Origin: Tanypteryx hageni
Lineage: Eukaryota; Arthropoda; Insecta; Odonata; Petaluridae
Assembly (NCBI GenBank): GCA_028673005.1
Contig: CM054113.1
Coordinates: 40,676,117-40,740,116 of the forward strand
Direction of reading: 5' to 3'
DNA: 64,000 bases
Under the pieces are notes generated by a model, which saw only the letters and a list, made by a program, of their open reading frames with translations, was not told where the DNA came from and made no database searches. The position numbers and the translations under genes are program-made. Of this stretch, positions 57,001-64,000 are shown one piece after another (within the stretch, counting starts at the first letter, position 1; each line of letters opens with the position of its first letter).

Positions 57001-60000
57001 GTTATGATATAAATATTTCTTAAAATTATATATTATGGAAATTTGATTTAAGATAGTGTTTTTATTTGATTAAAAATGATAATATTTTAAGTGAAAACGT
57101 AAATATTTTTAATGAATAAAAAAGATTTTTTTTTCATTATATTTTTTAATTTATAAGATACTATTATGAAACATAAATGGATATTATGGATTTGTCTTCA
57201 CCTTGAATAGCCTAATGATGCTGCTAAATGAAGAAGTGTCATGCCTCTGTGACTTTCAAACCATGTTGGACTCATTTCCTCATTCGAGAGCCACATCTTT
57301 GATGTCATCTCTTGGCAATATGTCACCATTCTATCCTCAAAATTACCCTGATTAAACAGGCTTGAGCCTTCCACCTGTGTTGTAAAAATATTCATTAAAG
57401 TTCAATATCAAATGACCTTTATGTATCACATTATAAATTATTCTGTAAATGTACAGGCATACCCTGGGTTATATAAGCCTTGACTTATGTAAACCTGCAC
57501 TTACAGCGGCCCCATAAATTATGTACGAAAAAAATTGTTACAATTCTCCTTGAACGATAAAAGTGACTTTCCCATAACTGCATAATACATAAATGGCTTG
57601 AATTGCCTTTGTTTTAGCACAGAAATTAACAGCTTGACAAAATTGACATTCTACATTTTGTTTACCAAGAAAATGTATATTGGATGCAGCGAAAGCCAAT
57701 TTCCCTTAGTAAAATAGGACGTTTCACCTTTCGTAATATAATATTGATTTACATCAAGAATTCATTTACAGGTATACCTTGCGATACGTTCTGGTTGCGT
57801 TCCAGAAAACCTAAGTATATCACAAATCAACGTATCGCGAAACACGTTTTTACATAACAGCAATGCTAAAAAAAAGATATGCATTCCTAAACCGCTTAAG
57901 AGTACTGGTAAACACGAGATATTTGTTCTTAAAAATGATCAAGTACCGCGAAATCCTGCTAAACGACAGCAAAAATATCATTAGAAATCACGTAAAAGGC
58001 AGGAAGGGAAATGACAACGTGCAATATATATTTTTATTTAATACTGTCTTAGATACATATTTATTTATGTTGAAGACTGATTAACTTATATGACATTGGA
58101 ATTCATGAAGGAATACAGTGAAACAGTGTGCATAGATTTACAAATTCTTCACAAACTTTGTTCAGAAATCCGATTGAAATCATTTCACTTCTAGATAACC
58201 AAACACAAAAACTTTGAAATTTTCTCAAGAGAATTCTCAAAAATTCACTCATCCTTGTGAAAATTGCTATTTTAGCCACACTTTTTCTCTCACAGTGTCT
58301 AGGTGGAGACGGGAAGGATAAAAAAAAACATTTCAGAATGCCAATGTGTGAGCACATGAAAGTAATACAAAATCAATTCAAAAGTATGTAGTGTGTATAT
58401 AATGAAACATTGTTGATTTTAGATTGCTCGCATCTAGACATTTCAAATGGGCAGAAAAGGTTTCCTTTTCCTTCTTCCTTCCCTGGGTTTCATAAGTGCG
58501 TATGTCCGAATCAAGCGAGTGTGTTGAAAGGTATAGTAAAAAAGTTGGAGGAGTGAAAACTGAAACAACCGTATCACAAAACAGCGTATCCTGAGGTATA
58601 CCTGTATTCATCTTTCAATCCACACACCATTAGTCTTAATTTTATTTGCAAACTCTGTTTTCTGTTAACTATATTCTATACTCACATTAGCCACTGTGTT
58701 TACATGCCTCTATTTTAACAGAGTACTTGTACCGTACTGAAGCAGTAAATTATATGTACTTTAATTTTCGGAGATTGCTTTTTCAAAACAGCCTGCAGGC
58801 CATAGTTTCCCCACCTCTGCTGTACTTTCCGTAGTAAATTTTGACCTACGCAAATTTCAAGTTACACAATGGGTGCTGGAACGCATTACTTACGTAACCC
58901 GGGATGTGCTTGTATAGCCTATAATTTTTTTCGATTTTTTTAATATCACACTTGAAACAGGGGTAGACTTCAAGAACAAGCACTTAAAAATACTTGTCTG
59001 GGGTATCTCCAATAGCCACAAGGTAATTCAAAAGATAAAAGATGGTATGGCATGTAAAATAGATACAATTATCGCAAGAAGTTATAAATTAAACTGTTGT
59101 GTAGAAATAAAAAAAAACTTAAAAAAACAGGAACTACAGGATCCTCTGTTCCCTACTTTAGAATGTTATTTTATACACAAGGGTTAGTTATGGGTATGAC
59201 AAAGTTATGGCACATTCTATGAACTTCATGAATTAAACTGTTGAGAGAATAACATTCATAATGATTAAAAATAATAGAGTCTAAACCCACAGATAGTGGT
59301 CATGATTAATAAAATTTCCAAGATGCCTACCCATTAGATACTATCTGGGTTTTAAAATTTAAATAGCATATAGAATATTCAAGATTTTTAATATGACCAT
59401 GTTACATTCAAAATAAGGAATTTGTTTAATATATTCTGCCAGCATTATAAAGATATTGAAATGATATATTAAATATTACTTGGGTGATTGCAATTTTGAA
59501 TTTTAAGTTTCGACTCATGAACATTTACTTACAAGCTCACTGCCATCTGGTTCCTGCTTGATTAGCAACCTGTTATCCATAGCTTCTAGCCGCTGCAGCA
59601 AAGTGAATCTTAAGAGGTTGTCATTACTGTGCTCTGCTGTTTTGGGCTCTTGCACTCTGCCCCGTTCCTCTTTTGGAGGCTTTTTGTACTCAAATATCAC
59701 AGAATTGGAGATCACAAACCCTTCACAGGCAACCTGCAGTGTTGCTAAACCCACTTCATGAGCTGTGGATAAATGAAAAATAATAAGATTTTACTAAGTA
59801 TTTTGTTCTATTAATTAATTAAGCACTTCTCATCACAGATATAAATTTGTTATGTATGAAGTGATTAAGTAAGAGAAGGTTGCATATGAAATACCAACCA
59901 GGACAGAAACATCGCAGGACTCCACTTTGTACTAATGTCGTTGGCACAGGGACAGCATCAAACAGCACGGTGTAAGGGGAAGTGGTGGAATACCAGGGCC

Positions 60001-60896
60001 CAGTAACCAAAACCTTAACTCCTCCCTGCATTGAATGAAAAGAAATTTCAATTTCAATGCAGATTATGGGTGAGATGAATCCGAGCAAGGGTAATTATTT
60101 TATATACTACTGTAATTGTGTTAACTGATATGATCTATGTACTCAATGCTGTAACAAGAGCAACAATAATATGGAAATGTGTTAAAGATGATATGATCAT
60201 TCGATAATACCTAATTTAATAATGATATAATCTCTACTGATTTTTTTGTATGAATGAGAATTCTATTAAAGTCTTAATTTCATGGAAACTAATGACCGGG
60301 AACCATTTTCTATGACTCTGTATAAAATGAACTGCTCAACAAGTCAAGTTATAGCAAACAAACAGTAAGTATAAATATTCCAAAACAATGCTGTTATTTT
60401 TGTCTAAAAATGCTTCAAAATCCACATCGTTTGACACTTAATTTTGTACTTAGAAATTGAAATACAACTGGCATTTTAATTTTTATGAAATTATCATGAA
60501 AATACCAATGCCATAAAAATTTTATCTTAGATTTGAGTAATGATGCACAGCAGGTCAAATGTTTTCCATTTATGAGGCACTCTTGATAAAAGCATATTTT
60601 TTAATTTGTCCATTTTAGAGGATTCTGAGAGCAAAATAATAGATTTCCATCTGGGATTACAAATAATAGTGAAATGCATTTACATTGCAATGAACTTTAC
60701 ATACCTCTGGGTAAGCCCATTCTGGGGAATAGTCAGTAATGTTGGCAGTTCCTTCTCTGTAATCCATCCTTGATGATGACTGACTACTAGTTTTATCTGA
60801 GGTTGGAGTAACCGGAAGACCAACACCAAGTCCTGGGTCTCCCCCACCCACAGTTACAACGCCACTGCCCATCGAACCGGCACTTTGCTCTAAAAC
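29940..60896 (-). CDS. CAMTA: CAMTA, calmodulin-binding transcription activator (17 exons; 5' part beyond the window)
   Basis: Nuclear transcription factor combining a TIG/IPT fold, ankyrin repeats and IQ calmodulin-binding motifs. Exons, 5' to 3' on the minus strand: 60896-60705, 60025-59899, 59762-59533, 57374-57202, 56897-56795, 55828-55518, 54998-54657, 54042-53909, 52607-52512, 48588-48521, 46037-45859, 43077-42896, 41777-41632, 41234-41045, 34635-34561, 33033-32905, 30027-29940. All introns are GT/AG and each junction keeps phase. TIG is marked by [12 protein letters not shown] and [12 protein letters not shown], ankyrin by [11 protein letters not shown] by [12 protein letters not shown]. 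The N-terminal CG-1 DNA-binding domain of the family is not in the window, so this is about the C-terminal 920 residues. The total is 2,765 nt, one base short of an open frame; the missing base is in exon 41045-41234. Family assignment is very secure. Boundaries are read by eye, and the 52607 acceptor and last exon are the least certain. Confidence 0.93.
30596..31286. mobile_element. Tigger/pogo-like MITE, 691 bp, in a CAMTA intron
   Basis: Left end CAGTAAAACCCTGTTATAA and inverted right end CTGTAGAACCCTCTTATAA match. TA dinucleotides flank both sides (30,594-30,595 and 31,287-31,288). No transposase. It lies between the last two CAMTA exons. Confidence 0.75.
31386..31790 (+). repeat. pyrimidine-rich repeat with CAAACATGATGGG leader
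   Basis: About 280 bp of CT-rich sequence (31,508-31,790) is preceded by TAGCCATCAAACATGATGGG. The leader recurs at 63,912 (GGCCATAAAACATGATGGG) before another CT tract. The segment CCCCTCTCATTCCCTCTTGTC recurs near 62,091. These look like members of one repeat family rather than independent microsatellites. Confidence 0.5.
32905..33033 (-). CDS. CAMTA: CAMTA exon: coiled C-terminal segment
   Basis: Encodes [16 protein letters not shown], continuing the helix of the last IQ motif, then [19 protein letters not shown] and TDLNRMR. Acceptor ATATTCAG|ATTGC. The donor ATGAG|GTAACA is modest; if it is not used, translation stops at the TAA directly after Arg. Confidence 0.85.
34561..34635 (-). CDS. 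CAMTA: CAMTA exon: last IQ motif
   Basis: A 75-bp exon encoding [20 protein letters not shown] and QSKNK, the final IQ-like motif of CAMTA (AARKI-x-F-x-R). Acceptor ATTGACAG|AAGG, donor AACAA|GTGAGT. Confidence 0.9.
34997..35200 (-). CDS. possible CAMTA cassette exon (G+C-rich)
   Basis: A strikingly G+C-rich island inside an A/T-rich CAMTA intron. On the minus strand the frame is open from 35,433 to 34,993. A consensus donor, TTCA|GTAAGT, sits at 34,996. An AG acceptor at 35,201-35,202 (GGCAG|CAGCTG) gives exactly 204 bp, 68 codons. It would join in phase between exons 41045-41234 and 34561-34635 with no stop. The peptide ([16 protein letters not shown], then [18 protein letters not shown]) is not one I recognise. 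Its polypyrimidine tract is weak. It may instead be an unspliced G+C-rich sequence. Confidence 0.4.
35201..38182. other. CAMTA intron sequence without recognised genes
   Basis: A/T-rich intron. Near 37,160-37,300 an imperfect direct repeat (GAATGTGATTATTAAAAGAAATGTTACCACT-like, in two copies) is visible, and 37,737-37,790 matches the repeat at 7,011. Open frames here are short and featureless. Confidence 0.4.
37737..37790 (+). repeat. dispersed repeat shared with 7,011-7,064
   Basis: Same orientation and core (AACCAATTATT, then AAGTTCAAAAAGGTGGT) as the copy near 7,020. Confidence 0.5.
38183..40404. mobile_element. Tigger-like element, 2.2 kb, containing a second element
   Basis: Left end CAGGCATTTCTCGCTTAGCG and inverted right end CAGGTATGCCTCGTTTAGCG match, including TTAGCGCATG. 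TA precedes the left end; the right flank is CA, probably a mutated TA. Once the nested element at 38,381-39,604 is removed, about 1 kb remains, with no transposase recognised. Confidence 0.75.
38381..39604. mobile_element. nested Tigger-like MITE, 1.2 kb
   Basis: Ends CTGTATTTATTTGTGTAACA and, inverted, CCATATTTACTTGTTTAATA are followed by matching CC-GCAC. TA flanks both sides (38,379-38,380 and 39,605-39,606). It inserted into the older element at 38,183-40,404. Confidence 0.72.
40620..40865 (+). other. unidentified coding-like fragment in a CAMTA intron
   Basis: Less A/T-rich than its surroundings, with overlapping open frames. The plus-strand peptide [20 protein letters not shown] faintly resembles the start of a non-LTR retrotransposon endonuclease. 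Too short to assign. Confidence 0.2.
41045..41234 (-). CDS. CAMTA: CAMTA exon: IQ motifs 3 and 4, frame broken by a missing base
   Basis: Starts in phase 0 with [20 protein letters not shown] (IQ 3). After Arg-Ser the conserved protein continues only in the next frame: [20 protein letters not shown] (IQ 4), then [18 protein letters not shown]. The exon is 190 bp, but the phases on both sides require 191. The missing base falls next to 41,173-41,174, where plus-strand cag-aactgcg would be cag-t-aactgcg. Either this allele has a frameshift that destroys IQ 4, IQ 5 and the C-terminus, or the assembly has a one-base error. Acceptor TCTAG|TACGC, donor CTCAA|GTAAGT. Confidence 0.88.
41632..41777 (-). 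CDS. CAMTA: CAMTA exon: IQ motifs 1 and 2
   Basis: Encodes [20 protein letters not shown] with YKGRKKL, then [15 protein letters not shown]. These are two IQ motifs (I/V-Q-x3-R/Y-x4-R/K) that bind calmodulin or similar EF-hand proteins. Acceptor GTTTTAG|ACCGG, donor AAGCAG|GTATGT, phase 0. Confidence 0.95.
42896..43077 (-). CDS. CAMTA: CAMTA exon: Ser/Pro linker ending FSNLTLS
   Basis: Encodes [17 protein letters not shown] and a Ser/Pro stretch. It ends [11 protein letters not shown], the sequence that directly precedes the IQ region in animal CAMTAs. Acceptor TTCACAG|ATATT, donor ATCAG|GTATTG, phase 1. Confidence 0.9.
43258..45564. mobile_element. rearranged Tc5-like transposon with long inverted arms
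   Basis: Left arm 43,369-43,760 begins CAAGGAAAGACTATGTACC. Inverted arm copies end at 45,108 (CAAGGGGAGACTACGTACC read inverted) and again at 45,564. TAA flanks 43,369 on the left and 45,564 on the right, fitting a TNA target duplication for the whole composite. The flank 43,258-43,365 is also present inverted at 45,247-45,354, so the right side has been rearranged. Inside, around 43,990-44,220, a broken frame reads [20 protein letters not shown] and [20 protein letters not shown], like CENP-B/Tc5-type transposases. Confidence 0.75.
43560..43632 (+). repeat. tRNA-like module in the Tc5-like arm
   Basis: GGTTGGCTGGGTGGTTACC resembles an A-box and GTGTTCAAATCTC a weak B-box, about 35 bp apart. 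The inverted counterpart lies at about 44,855-44,925. No cloverleaf with a full acceptor stem is visible. Confidence 0.3.
45859..46037 (-). CDS. CAMTA: CAMTA exon: Ser/Glu-rich linker
   Basis: Encodes [19 protein letters not shown], then [19 protein letters not shown] and [10 protein letters not shown]. It is rich in Ser, Pro and Glu, resembling an activation or degradation-prone region. Acceptor AAATTAG|AATG, donor TTATAG|GTATGT. Confidence 0.87.
46196..48463 (-). mobile_element. Tigger (pogo/Tc1-mariner) transposon, 2.27 kb, with broken transposase
   Basis: The TIRs CAGGTAGCCCTCGATTTACG and, inverted, CAGGTTGCCCTCGACTTGCG are flanked by TA on both sides. The transposase reads right to left: N-terminal helix-turn-helix ([19 protein letters not shown], about 48,101-47,886), [13 protein letters not shown] (first Asp, about 47,550), [11 protein letters not shown] (second, about 47,190), [10 protein letters not shown] (third, about 47,095), and a C-terminal tail ending [11 protein letters not shown] (46,431). 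The frame changes at several places and stops intervene, so it is inactive, but it is one of the best preserved elements here. It sits in the intron between CAMTA exons 48521-48588 and 45859-46037. Confidence 0.93.
48521..48588 (-). CDS. CAMTA: CAMTA short exon: [16 protein letters not shown] helix
   Basis: A 68-bp exon reading [20 protein letters not shown], the conserved short helix before the acidic linker of animal CAMTAs. Acceptor TCTTCAG|GGGAA, donor ATCAAG|GTAATG. The downstream intron begins only 57 bp from the outer edge of the Tigger insertion at 46,196-48,463. Confidence 0.88.
48589..49310. other. CAMTA intron, no recognised features
   Basis: A/T-rich intron sequence. I see no exon, repeat end or tandem array in it. 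Confidence 0.5.
49311..49773. mobile_element. Tigger-like MITE, 463 bp
   Basis: Left end CAGTAAAACCTCTCAAATCC and inverted right end CAGTATAACCTCACAAATGG, flanked by TA on both sides (49,309-49,310; 49,774-49,775). No transposase. Confidence 0.75.
51169..51560 (+). mobile_element. hAT-like element, left end only
   Basis: CAGAGGTTGGCAACCTATGG followed by CACATGGGCCACATGCAGC is the typical start of a hAT/Charlie-type element. The other end and the 8-bp duplication were not located, so the right limit is a guess. Confidence 0.5.
51574..52307. mobile_element. Tigger-like MITE, 734 bp
   Basis: Left end CACTGTAGACCCGATATAAT and inverted right end CACTGTAGACCCGATATAAC continue alike to GCGG. TA flanks on both sides (51,572-51,573; 52,308-52,309). 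The ends are nearly identical, so this is a comparatively young copy. No transposase. Confidence 0.88.
52512..52607 (-). CDS. CAMTA: CAMTA exon: acidic Ser-rich linker
   Basis: Encodes [19 protein letters not shown] followed by [13 protein letters not shown]. The chosen acceptor is GGCTCAG|GTGAAG, with a CTGAT branch-point-like sequence about 25 nt upstream; it fits the phase-1 donor of the preceding exon. The same frame stays open upstream for about 25 codons, so an earlier start is possible, but I see no in-phase AG there. Donor TAGTAG|GTCAGT. Confidence 0.75.
53909..54042 (-). CDS. CAMTA: CAMTA exon: conserved linker with [12 protein letters not shown]
   Basis: Encodes [19 protein letters not shown] and then [19 protein letters not shown]. 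Acceptor AAACAG|GTTTG, donor CTCT|GTGAGT (phase 1). Without splicing at this donor the frame would stop a few codons later, which supports it. Confidence 0.85.
54657..54998 (-). CDS. CAMTA: CAMTA exon: Ser/Gly-rich linker
   Basis: Encodes [15 protein letters not shown], a poly-Gly/Ser region ([17 protein letters not shown]), then [15 protein letters not shown], a basic Ser-containing motif conserved around the CAMTA linker. It ends GRETPKLSR. Acceptor CTACAG|GAGTG, donor TCTAG|GTAAGT. Probably disordered. It is markedly more G+C-rich than the introns around it. Confidence 0.9.
55518..55828 (-). CDS. CAMTA: CAMTA exon: last ankyrin repeats and Pro/Thr-rich segment
   Basis: Starts [18 protein letters not shown], followed by the ankyrin helix [14 protein letters not shown] low-complexity Pro/Thr/Ser stretch ([15 protein letters not shown]) then leads to RPGAVTR. 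Acceptor TTTCTCAG|ATG, donor ACTAG|GTAAGA. The Met at the start is internal, not a translation start. Confidence 0.93.
56795..56897 (-). CDS. CAMTA: CAMTA exon: middle of ankyrin block
   Basis: A 103-bp exon encoding [17 protein letters not shown], then [15 protein letters not shown], which is the start of the next ankyrin repeat (the family has D...TPLMWAC here). Acceptor ATTGTAG|ATTAG, donor CCTTTG|GTAAAT. It is shorter than the usual ORF cut-off and was found by following frame and homology. Confidence 0.9.
57202..57374 (-). CDS. CAMTA: CAMTA exon: first ankyrin repeat
   Basis: Begins [17 protein letters not shown] and ends in the ankyrin helix [15 protein letters not shown]. Acceptor AACACAG|GTGG, donor TTCAAG|GTGAAG, ending in phase 2. 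The split Arg codon is completed by the next exon. Confidence 0.92.
57769..58604. mobile_element. nested Tigger-like MITE, 836 bp
   Basis: Ends CAGGTATACCTTGCGATACG and, inverted, CAGGTATACCTCAGGATACG. TA flanks at 57,767-57,768 and 58,605-58,606. Subterminal GTATCGCGAAACA and GTATCACAAAACA repeats are also present. Inserted into the older element around it. Confidence 0.85.
58770..58823 (-). mobile_element. hAT-like end fragment
   Basis: Read on the minus strand: CAGAGGTGGGGAAACTATGG followed by CCTGCAGGC, a classic hAT end. The opposite end is not identified. Confidence 0.5.
59533..59762 (-). CDS. CAMTA: CAMTA exon: end of TIG domain and helical linker
   Basis: Encodes [15 protein letters not shown] and [12 protein letters not shown], closing the TIG domain. 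A charged linker follows, then the helix [18 protein letters not shown] and the acidic tail KQEPDGSEL. The acceptor is CCACAG|CTCATG and the donor GCTT|GTAAGT, a perfect match to the consensus. Confidence 0.93.
59899..60025 (-). CDS. CAMTA: CAMTA exon: TIG/IPT core
   Basis: Encodes [13 protein letters not shown], then [13 protein letters not shown] and [12 protein letters not shown], the most conserved CAMTA segment. The acceptor is ATGCAG|GGAGG. To keep the expected Cys-Pro-Ala-His-Glu across the junction, the donor must be CCTG|GTTGGT, a weak GT site; a nearby GTATTT would break the frame. Confidence 0.93.
60705..60896 (-). CDS. CAMTA: CAMTA exon: linker and start of TIG/IPT domain
   Basis: Sixty-four codons, phase 0 at both ends. 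It begins [12 protein letters not shown] after a CTTAG acceptor and ends [12 protein letters not shown] before a GAG|GTATG donor. The last dozen residues open the TIG domain. Upstream is a Gly/Ser-rich stretch ([17 protein letters not shown]). The exon before it is not in the window. Confidence 0.9.
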
Positions 60897-61058
60897 CTAA
60901 GATTAGAAAATGCATTATAAAAACGTATTTTTTAAAAAACAAATCATCAGCATTATCCTGAGAAAAAAATTCAATTTCTATGATCTGCAAAAGGATACAA
61001 AAAATCTTAAAAAATTAATGGAAATTTTTTATTATGAAAATTATATATTTTTCAATAA

Positions 61059-62025
61059 TTTATTCATTCATTCATTCATTTGTGATCTCCAAAAGAGAGA
61101 CCATGTCACTCAACCTCTATATACGTTAGGCTGGCTTCGCACTGAAGCTCGTAGACGTCTTCACCTCCTCTCGTTATTTTACCGAATTATAACTCTTCAA
61201 AACCCGCAGTATCTGAACTCCAAATTTTCCCAAATGAACTCTGTACACAACGCCAACACTAGGGGCACCAATCTCTTCCAGATCCCACATCACAGGACGG
61301 AAATTTATAATAAATCCTTCCATGTTACAGCTTGTAGACTTTGGAACGCCCTACCTACTGACCTCCAAAACGCAACATCTCTCCACATATTCAAACATAA
61401 ATACTTTAAATTGCTGTTCTCTGCCCAAAATTCAGGTCAGCTTTAACATTTTCTTCTTACCAATTGCAAGACGGCTTCCTTCACTCTTCCTTACTTAATT
61501 AACATTAATTATTTTTTTTGCAGGTTATCGAGTTCGCAAAGTGTACGCCTCCTTCGACTGTTACCTTCTCATTGTCTAGTGTCTACTATGTTATAGTGTT
61601 TATGACGGTATACAACGATGCTGTATATACGAAGACTTACTGTACATACTCCTTTCTATTTAATGTTGTATTACTATATCATTATATGTACACTATCTAG
61701 GGTTTTCGCAGGTTTTTCACACCCCCCTTCTCAGTGGGTGATTTCCTGCGTGGGTTTTACTAGGGAGGACATGCCTGTTTTACCTAGGTTTTCCCCACAA
61801 TCTCTAATCTGTCTTCAATTTTATATATATATTTTTTTTTACTCTGTATGATTTAGGTATATACTGTTTATGTTATGCGTATTGTATGTATATATATATA
61901 TATCTTACTTTACCATTTTTTTATATTTTTTATATTGACGAAGGGTTAAATGTAAGAATGGACCTTATGGTCTAAATTTCGCCCGAATAAAGACGATTAT
62001 CTATCTATCTATCTATCTCTCTTTC
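61059..62025 (+). mobile_element. 5'-truncated non-LTR retrotransposon (LINE), 3' end with (TCTA)n tail
   Basis: An open frame to 61,446 gives the far C-terminal part of a LINE ORF2: GWLRTEARRRLHLLSLFYRI, RGTNLFQIPHHRTE and VTACRLWNALPTDLQ, then a stop. An untranslated region follows, then AATAAAGACGATTATC and a TCTA microsatellite at 62,000-62,020, a common 3' end for arthropod LINEs. It is opposite in strand to CAMTA and lies in the intron before exon 60705-60896. An ATTC microsatellite is at its left edge. I cannot give the clade. Confidence 0.85.
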
Positions 62026-62110
62026 TCTCTCCCTCCCTCCCTCCCTCTCTCTCTCCCACCCTCTATCTGCCTCTCTTTTTTCCCACTCCCCCCTCTCTCA
62101 TTCCCTCTTG
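62021..62110 (+). repeat. CT-rich tract
   Basis: Pyrimidine-rich sequence directly after the LINE tail. CCCCTCTCTCATTCCCTCTTGTC matches the tract at 31,598, suggesting a shared repeat rather than chance. Confidence 0.6.
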
Positions 62111-62566
62111 TCACAATCCCAAATTAGGATATAAGGTGTTCTGTATTGATATGTGGAATGTTTAAAAGAATGAAATGAAATGTGTGAAAATGTTTGTCTG
62201 TCATGATATAACTAGTTATTAAGGGTAAAAATAAGAAATAATTTTCTAAGTTTTATACATTTATGGGCGACAATTAGCATGTTGCTCAGTTTCCAGTATG
62301 ATGTGTGTTAATGTTATTATACTTTTAAAGGTATCTGATTTTATTGTTTTTACTCTCTCATATCCTATGGAAAATAGTAAAACAAAAAATCCATTTTTTG
62401 TTTATTTTTATAAATGGGATTTACATAGTAAATGTTTCCAAACTATTTTTCATTACTTCAAATAAGGGAATATTTAAGTTTTTATTATTAAGGCAAAAAT
62501 TTAACAATTTGAACAACTAAAGAATAAATATCTGTACCAAATTTAGTTATAACCAGAAATATTTGT

Positions 62567-63168
62567 TTAATCATACCTGGGGGATTTCAAATTCAAATTG
62601 TCGTAATCAGCATCTGAGCCACATGTTCGATTTTCACTACAATTTGAACAAATCATATTGGCATGTTCTAAACAAATATATGAATCACAAAATTTACAAC
62701 AATACTTGGTCAACCCAGTACTTTTTGTGATGTTGCAGAGTACGCAGCGCTTTCTTTTGTTACATTGTTGTGGAACTTCTTCATCTTGTCTGTCTCTGTC
62801 ACCAAAATAATCTTCATTTGGTCCATCATTACCAATTGAAAATCAAATTTCCCTAATCATCTCAACATCTTGTTCAGTTTTCAAGTGGAAAACATTTCTC
62901 CAAAGGCATGCTGAAAATTTTGACACTACTTTAATACTAACGTAATAGCACACAATGTATCCACGAGATACAAAACCTAGACACTGCAGTGGAAAAGCAA
63001 CCCTAGCAGTGAGACGGTTTGAGCTAAATTGACCAAAACTTGACAACAGATGGATAGAGAAGTGCGTAAAAGGTATTGTGACTCACAGCCACTGTAAGCT
63101 AATGAGTCACAAGATGTAAAAAAAATATGAGTCATGTATCTCTCAGAACGATTGCGTGTGCCAGAGGG
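62567..63168 (-). mobile_element. piggyBac-like relic: Cys-rich C-terminus and one TIR
   Basis: The minus strand shows KRKRCVLCNITKSTGLTKYC, then CKFCDSYICLEHANMICSNC and a stop at 62,567. This Cys/His pattern is that of the C-terminal zinc-binding domain of piggyBac transposases. A TGA in the same frame lies between it and an upstream open stretch (VVSKFSACLWRNVFHLKTEQ). The right edge reads GCGTGTGCCAGAGGG|TTAA, a piggyBac-style end with its target site, and a TGTGACTCA...TGAGTCACA hairpin lies just inside. The catalytic core is missing. Confidence 0.6.
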
Positions 63169-63904
63169 TTAAGAAGAATGTTTGATTTGATGTAATTATT
63201 TTTAGAAAATAATTAAACACAGAGTATAGATCAGGTATTATAAGATGAATTTGGGTGCAAGAATTTGATTGAGTTTTTTTATTGTTTTGTTCCAATGTCC
63301 CATGTAGTATATTTGTATTAATTCTGTTCTATCTTCTCTGCATACGTTTATCTTATAAAACATTCATTATATCATTTGATTTATTGCTAGCTCTTTCTAT
63401 TTGCAGCATTTGTAGGTAACAAAATAGAATATACCCAGTTTATCCAGAGAAACACAAATCAATTGAAAGACCTGAGAAGTTGACATGGAAATCAACCAAT
63501 CCTAAAAGCCTGCTTTAAGATGTGTCCATGGGGTGAGGCCTGCAGCAATGTGGACTTCTGAATATTGACTTACAGCATTTCATCACTATGAATCAATGTA
63601 TTTTAAACCTTCAGCCAAAGGAAAATTAAATTATTTGGGATATTTTTGCATCAATTATAAATATTATGCCCTTTAAACATATATAATTCTATTCCTTTTA
63701 TTGTTACATTTCTGCTACAATGTAGGTTGATCTGTAACAGCTATATTTGTCTAGTTGTATGCATTTGAGTTGAAAATATTCTTGTATTATAAACTAACAA
63801 AAAAGGAATGAAAACTTAACACTTAATAAATAAAGATAATTAAATATCCATATTGAAAATATAATAAAAATACATGTTTTTAAAACACCTTTTTATGAGA
63901 ATAC

Positions 63905-64000
63905 TAGAGTAATTGGCCATAAAACATGATGGGTAAACATGAATAAAAAAGAATTAAATTAAAATTAAGACACCTCCCTTTCTCCCTACCTCTCTCCTTT
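63905..64000 (+). repeat. CATGATGGG-leader CT repeat, cut by the window edge
   Basis: GGCCATAAAACATGATGGG followed after about 45 bp by a CT-rich tract. Same arrangement as at 31,386-31,790. Confidence 0.45.

Larger units (their letters stand above)
57454..58912. mobile_element. Tigger-like MITE interrupted by another element
   Basis: Left end CAGGCATACCCTGGGTTATA and inverted right end CAAGCACATCCCGGGTTACG, flanked by TA at 57,452-57,453 and 58,913-58,914. It holds the nested element 57,769-58,604 and, to its right, a hAT-type end. The original element was about 0.6 kb. Confidence 0.75.

Noticed and set aside
62567..63046. Possible additional CAMTA exon
   Set aside because: The Cys/His-rich peptide and adjacent TTAA-flanked end fit piggyBac, not CAMTA, and the frame holds a stop.

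Overview
This is an A/T-rich (about two-thirds A/T by eye), intron-rich eukaryotic window, most likely from an arthropod. The basis is one large animal-type CAMTA gene with GT/AG introns, plus old Tigger/pogo, Tc5-like, piggyBac, hAT, Ty3/Gypsy and non-LTR remnants. I cannot name the species. No rRNA, intact tRNA or CRISPR array was seen.

Right half (about 29.9-60.9 kb, minus strand): CAMTA, a calmodulin-binding transcription activator. Seventeen coding exons are chained by compatible splice phases. They run from just before the TIG/IPT domain (60.9 kb), through the ankyrin block (57.4-55.5 kb) and a Ser/Pro-rich linker (55.0-42.9 kb), to the IQ calmodulin-binding motifs (41.8-34.6 kb) and a short last exon ending at 29,940. 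The CG-1 DNA-binding domain must lie beyond 64 kb. The exons total 2,765 nt, one short of a multiple of three. The missing base is in the third IQ exon (41,045-41,234), where the conserved frame is broken. A 204-bp G+C-rich cassette exon candidate lies at 34,997-35,200.

The introns are filled with nested DNA transposons: a 2.27-kb Tigger with recognisable transposase (46,196-48,463), at least six short Tigger/pogo-like elements with TA target duplications (two nested inside others), and a rearranged Tc5-like element with inverted arms (43.3-45.6 kb).

Left half (0-29.9 kb): mainly intergenic or repetitive. It holds a CpG-rich promoter-like segment (about 200-620), a 264-bp tandem duplication (5.8-6.3 kb), a Ty3/Gypsy integrase tail, a decayed intron-containing SCaMC mitochondrial carrier pseudogene (9,439-11,370, minus), a decayed Tigger transposase (12.5-13.6 kb), a 683-bp foldback palindrome (13,755-14,437), a piggyBac relic (18.7-20.1 kb), and a 2.5-kb element ending in CAAGG with TAA target duplications (21,891-24,394). 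The stretch 24.4-29.9 kb has no recognisable gene or repeat and may include the CAMTA 3' UTR.

I saw no operon-like or defence-like system. The most notable points are the CAMTA frameshift, the possible cassette exon, and the two CAAGG-ended TAA-flanked elements, one of which has been inverted and duplicated in place.
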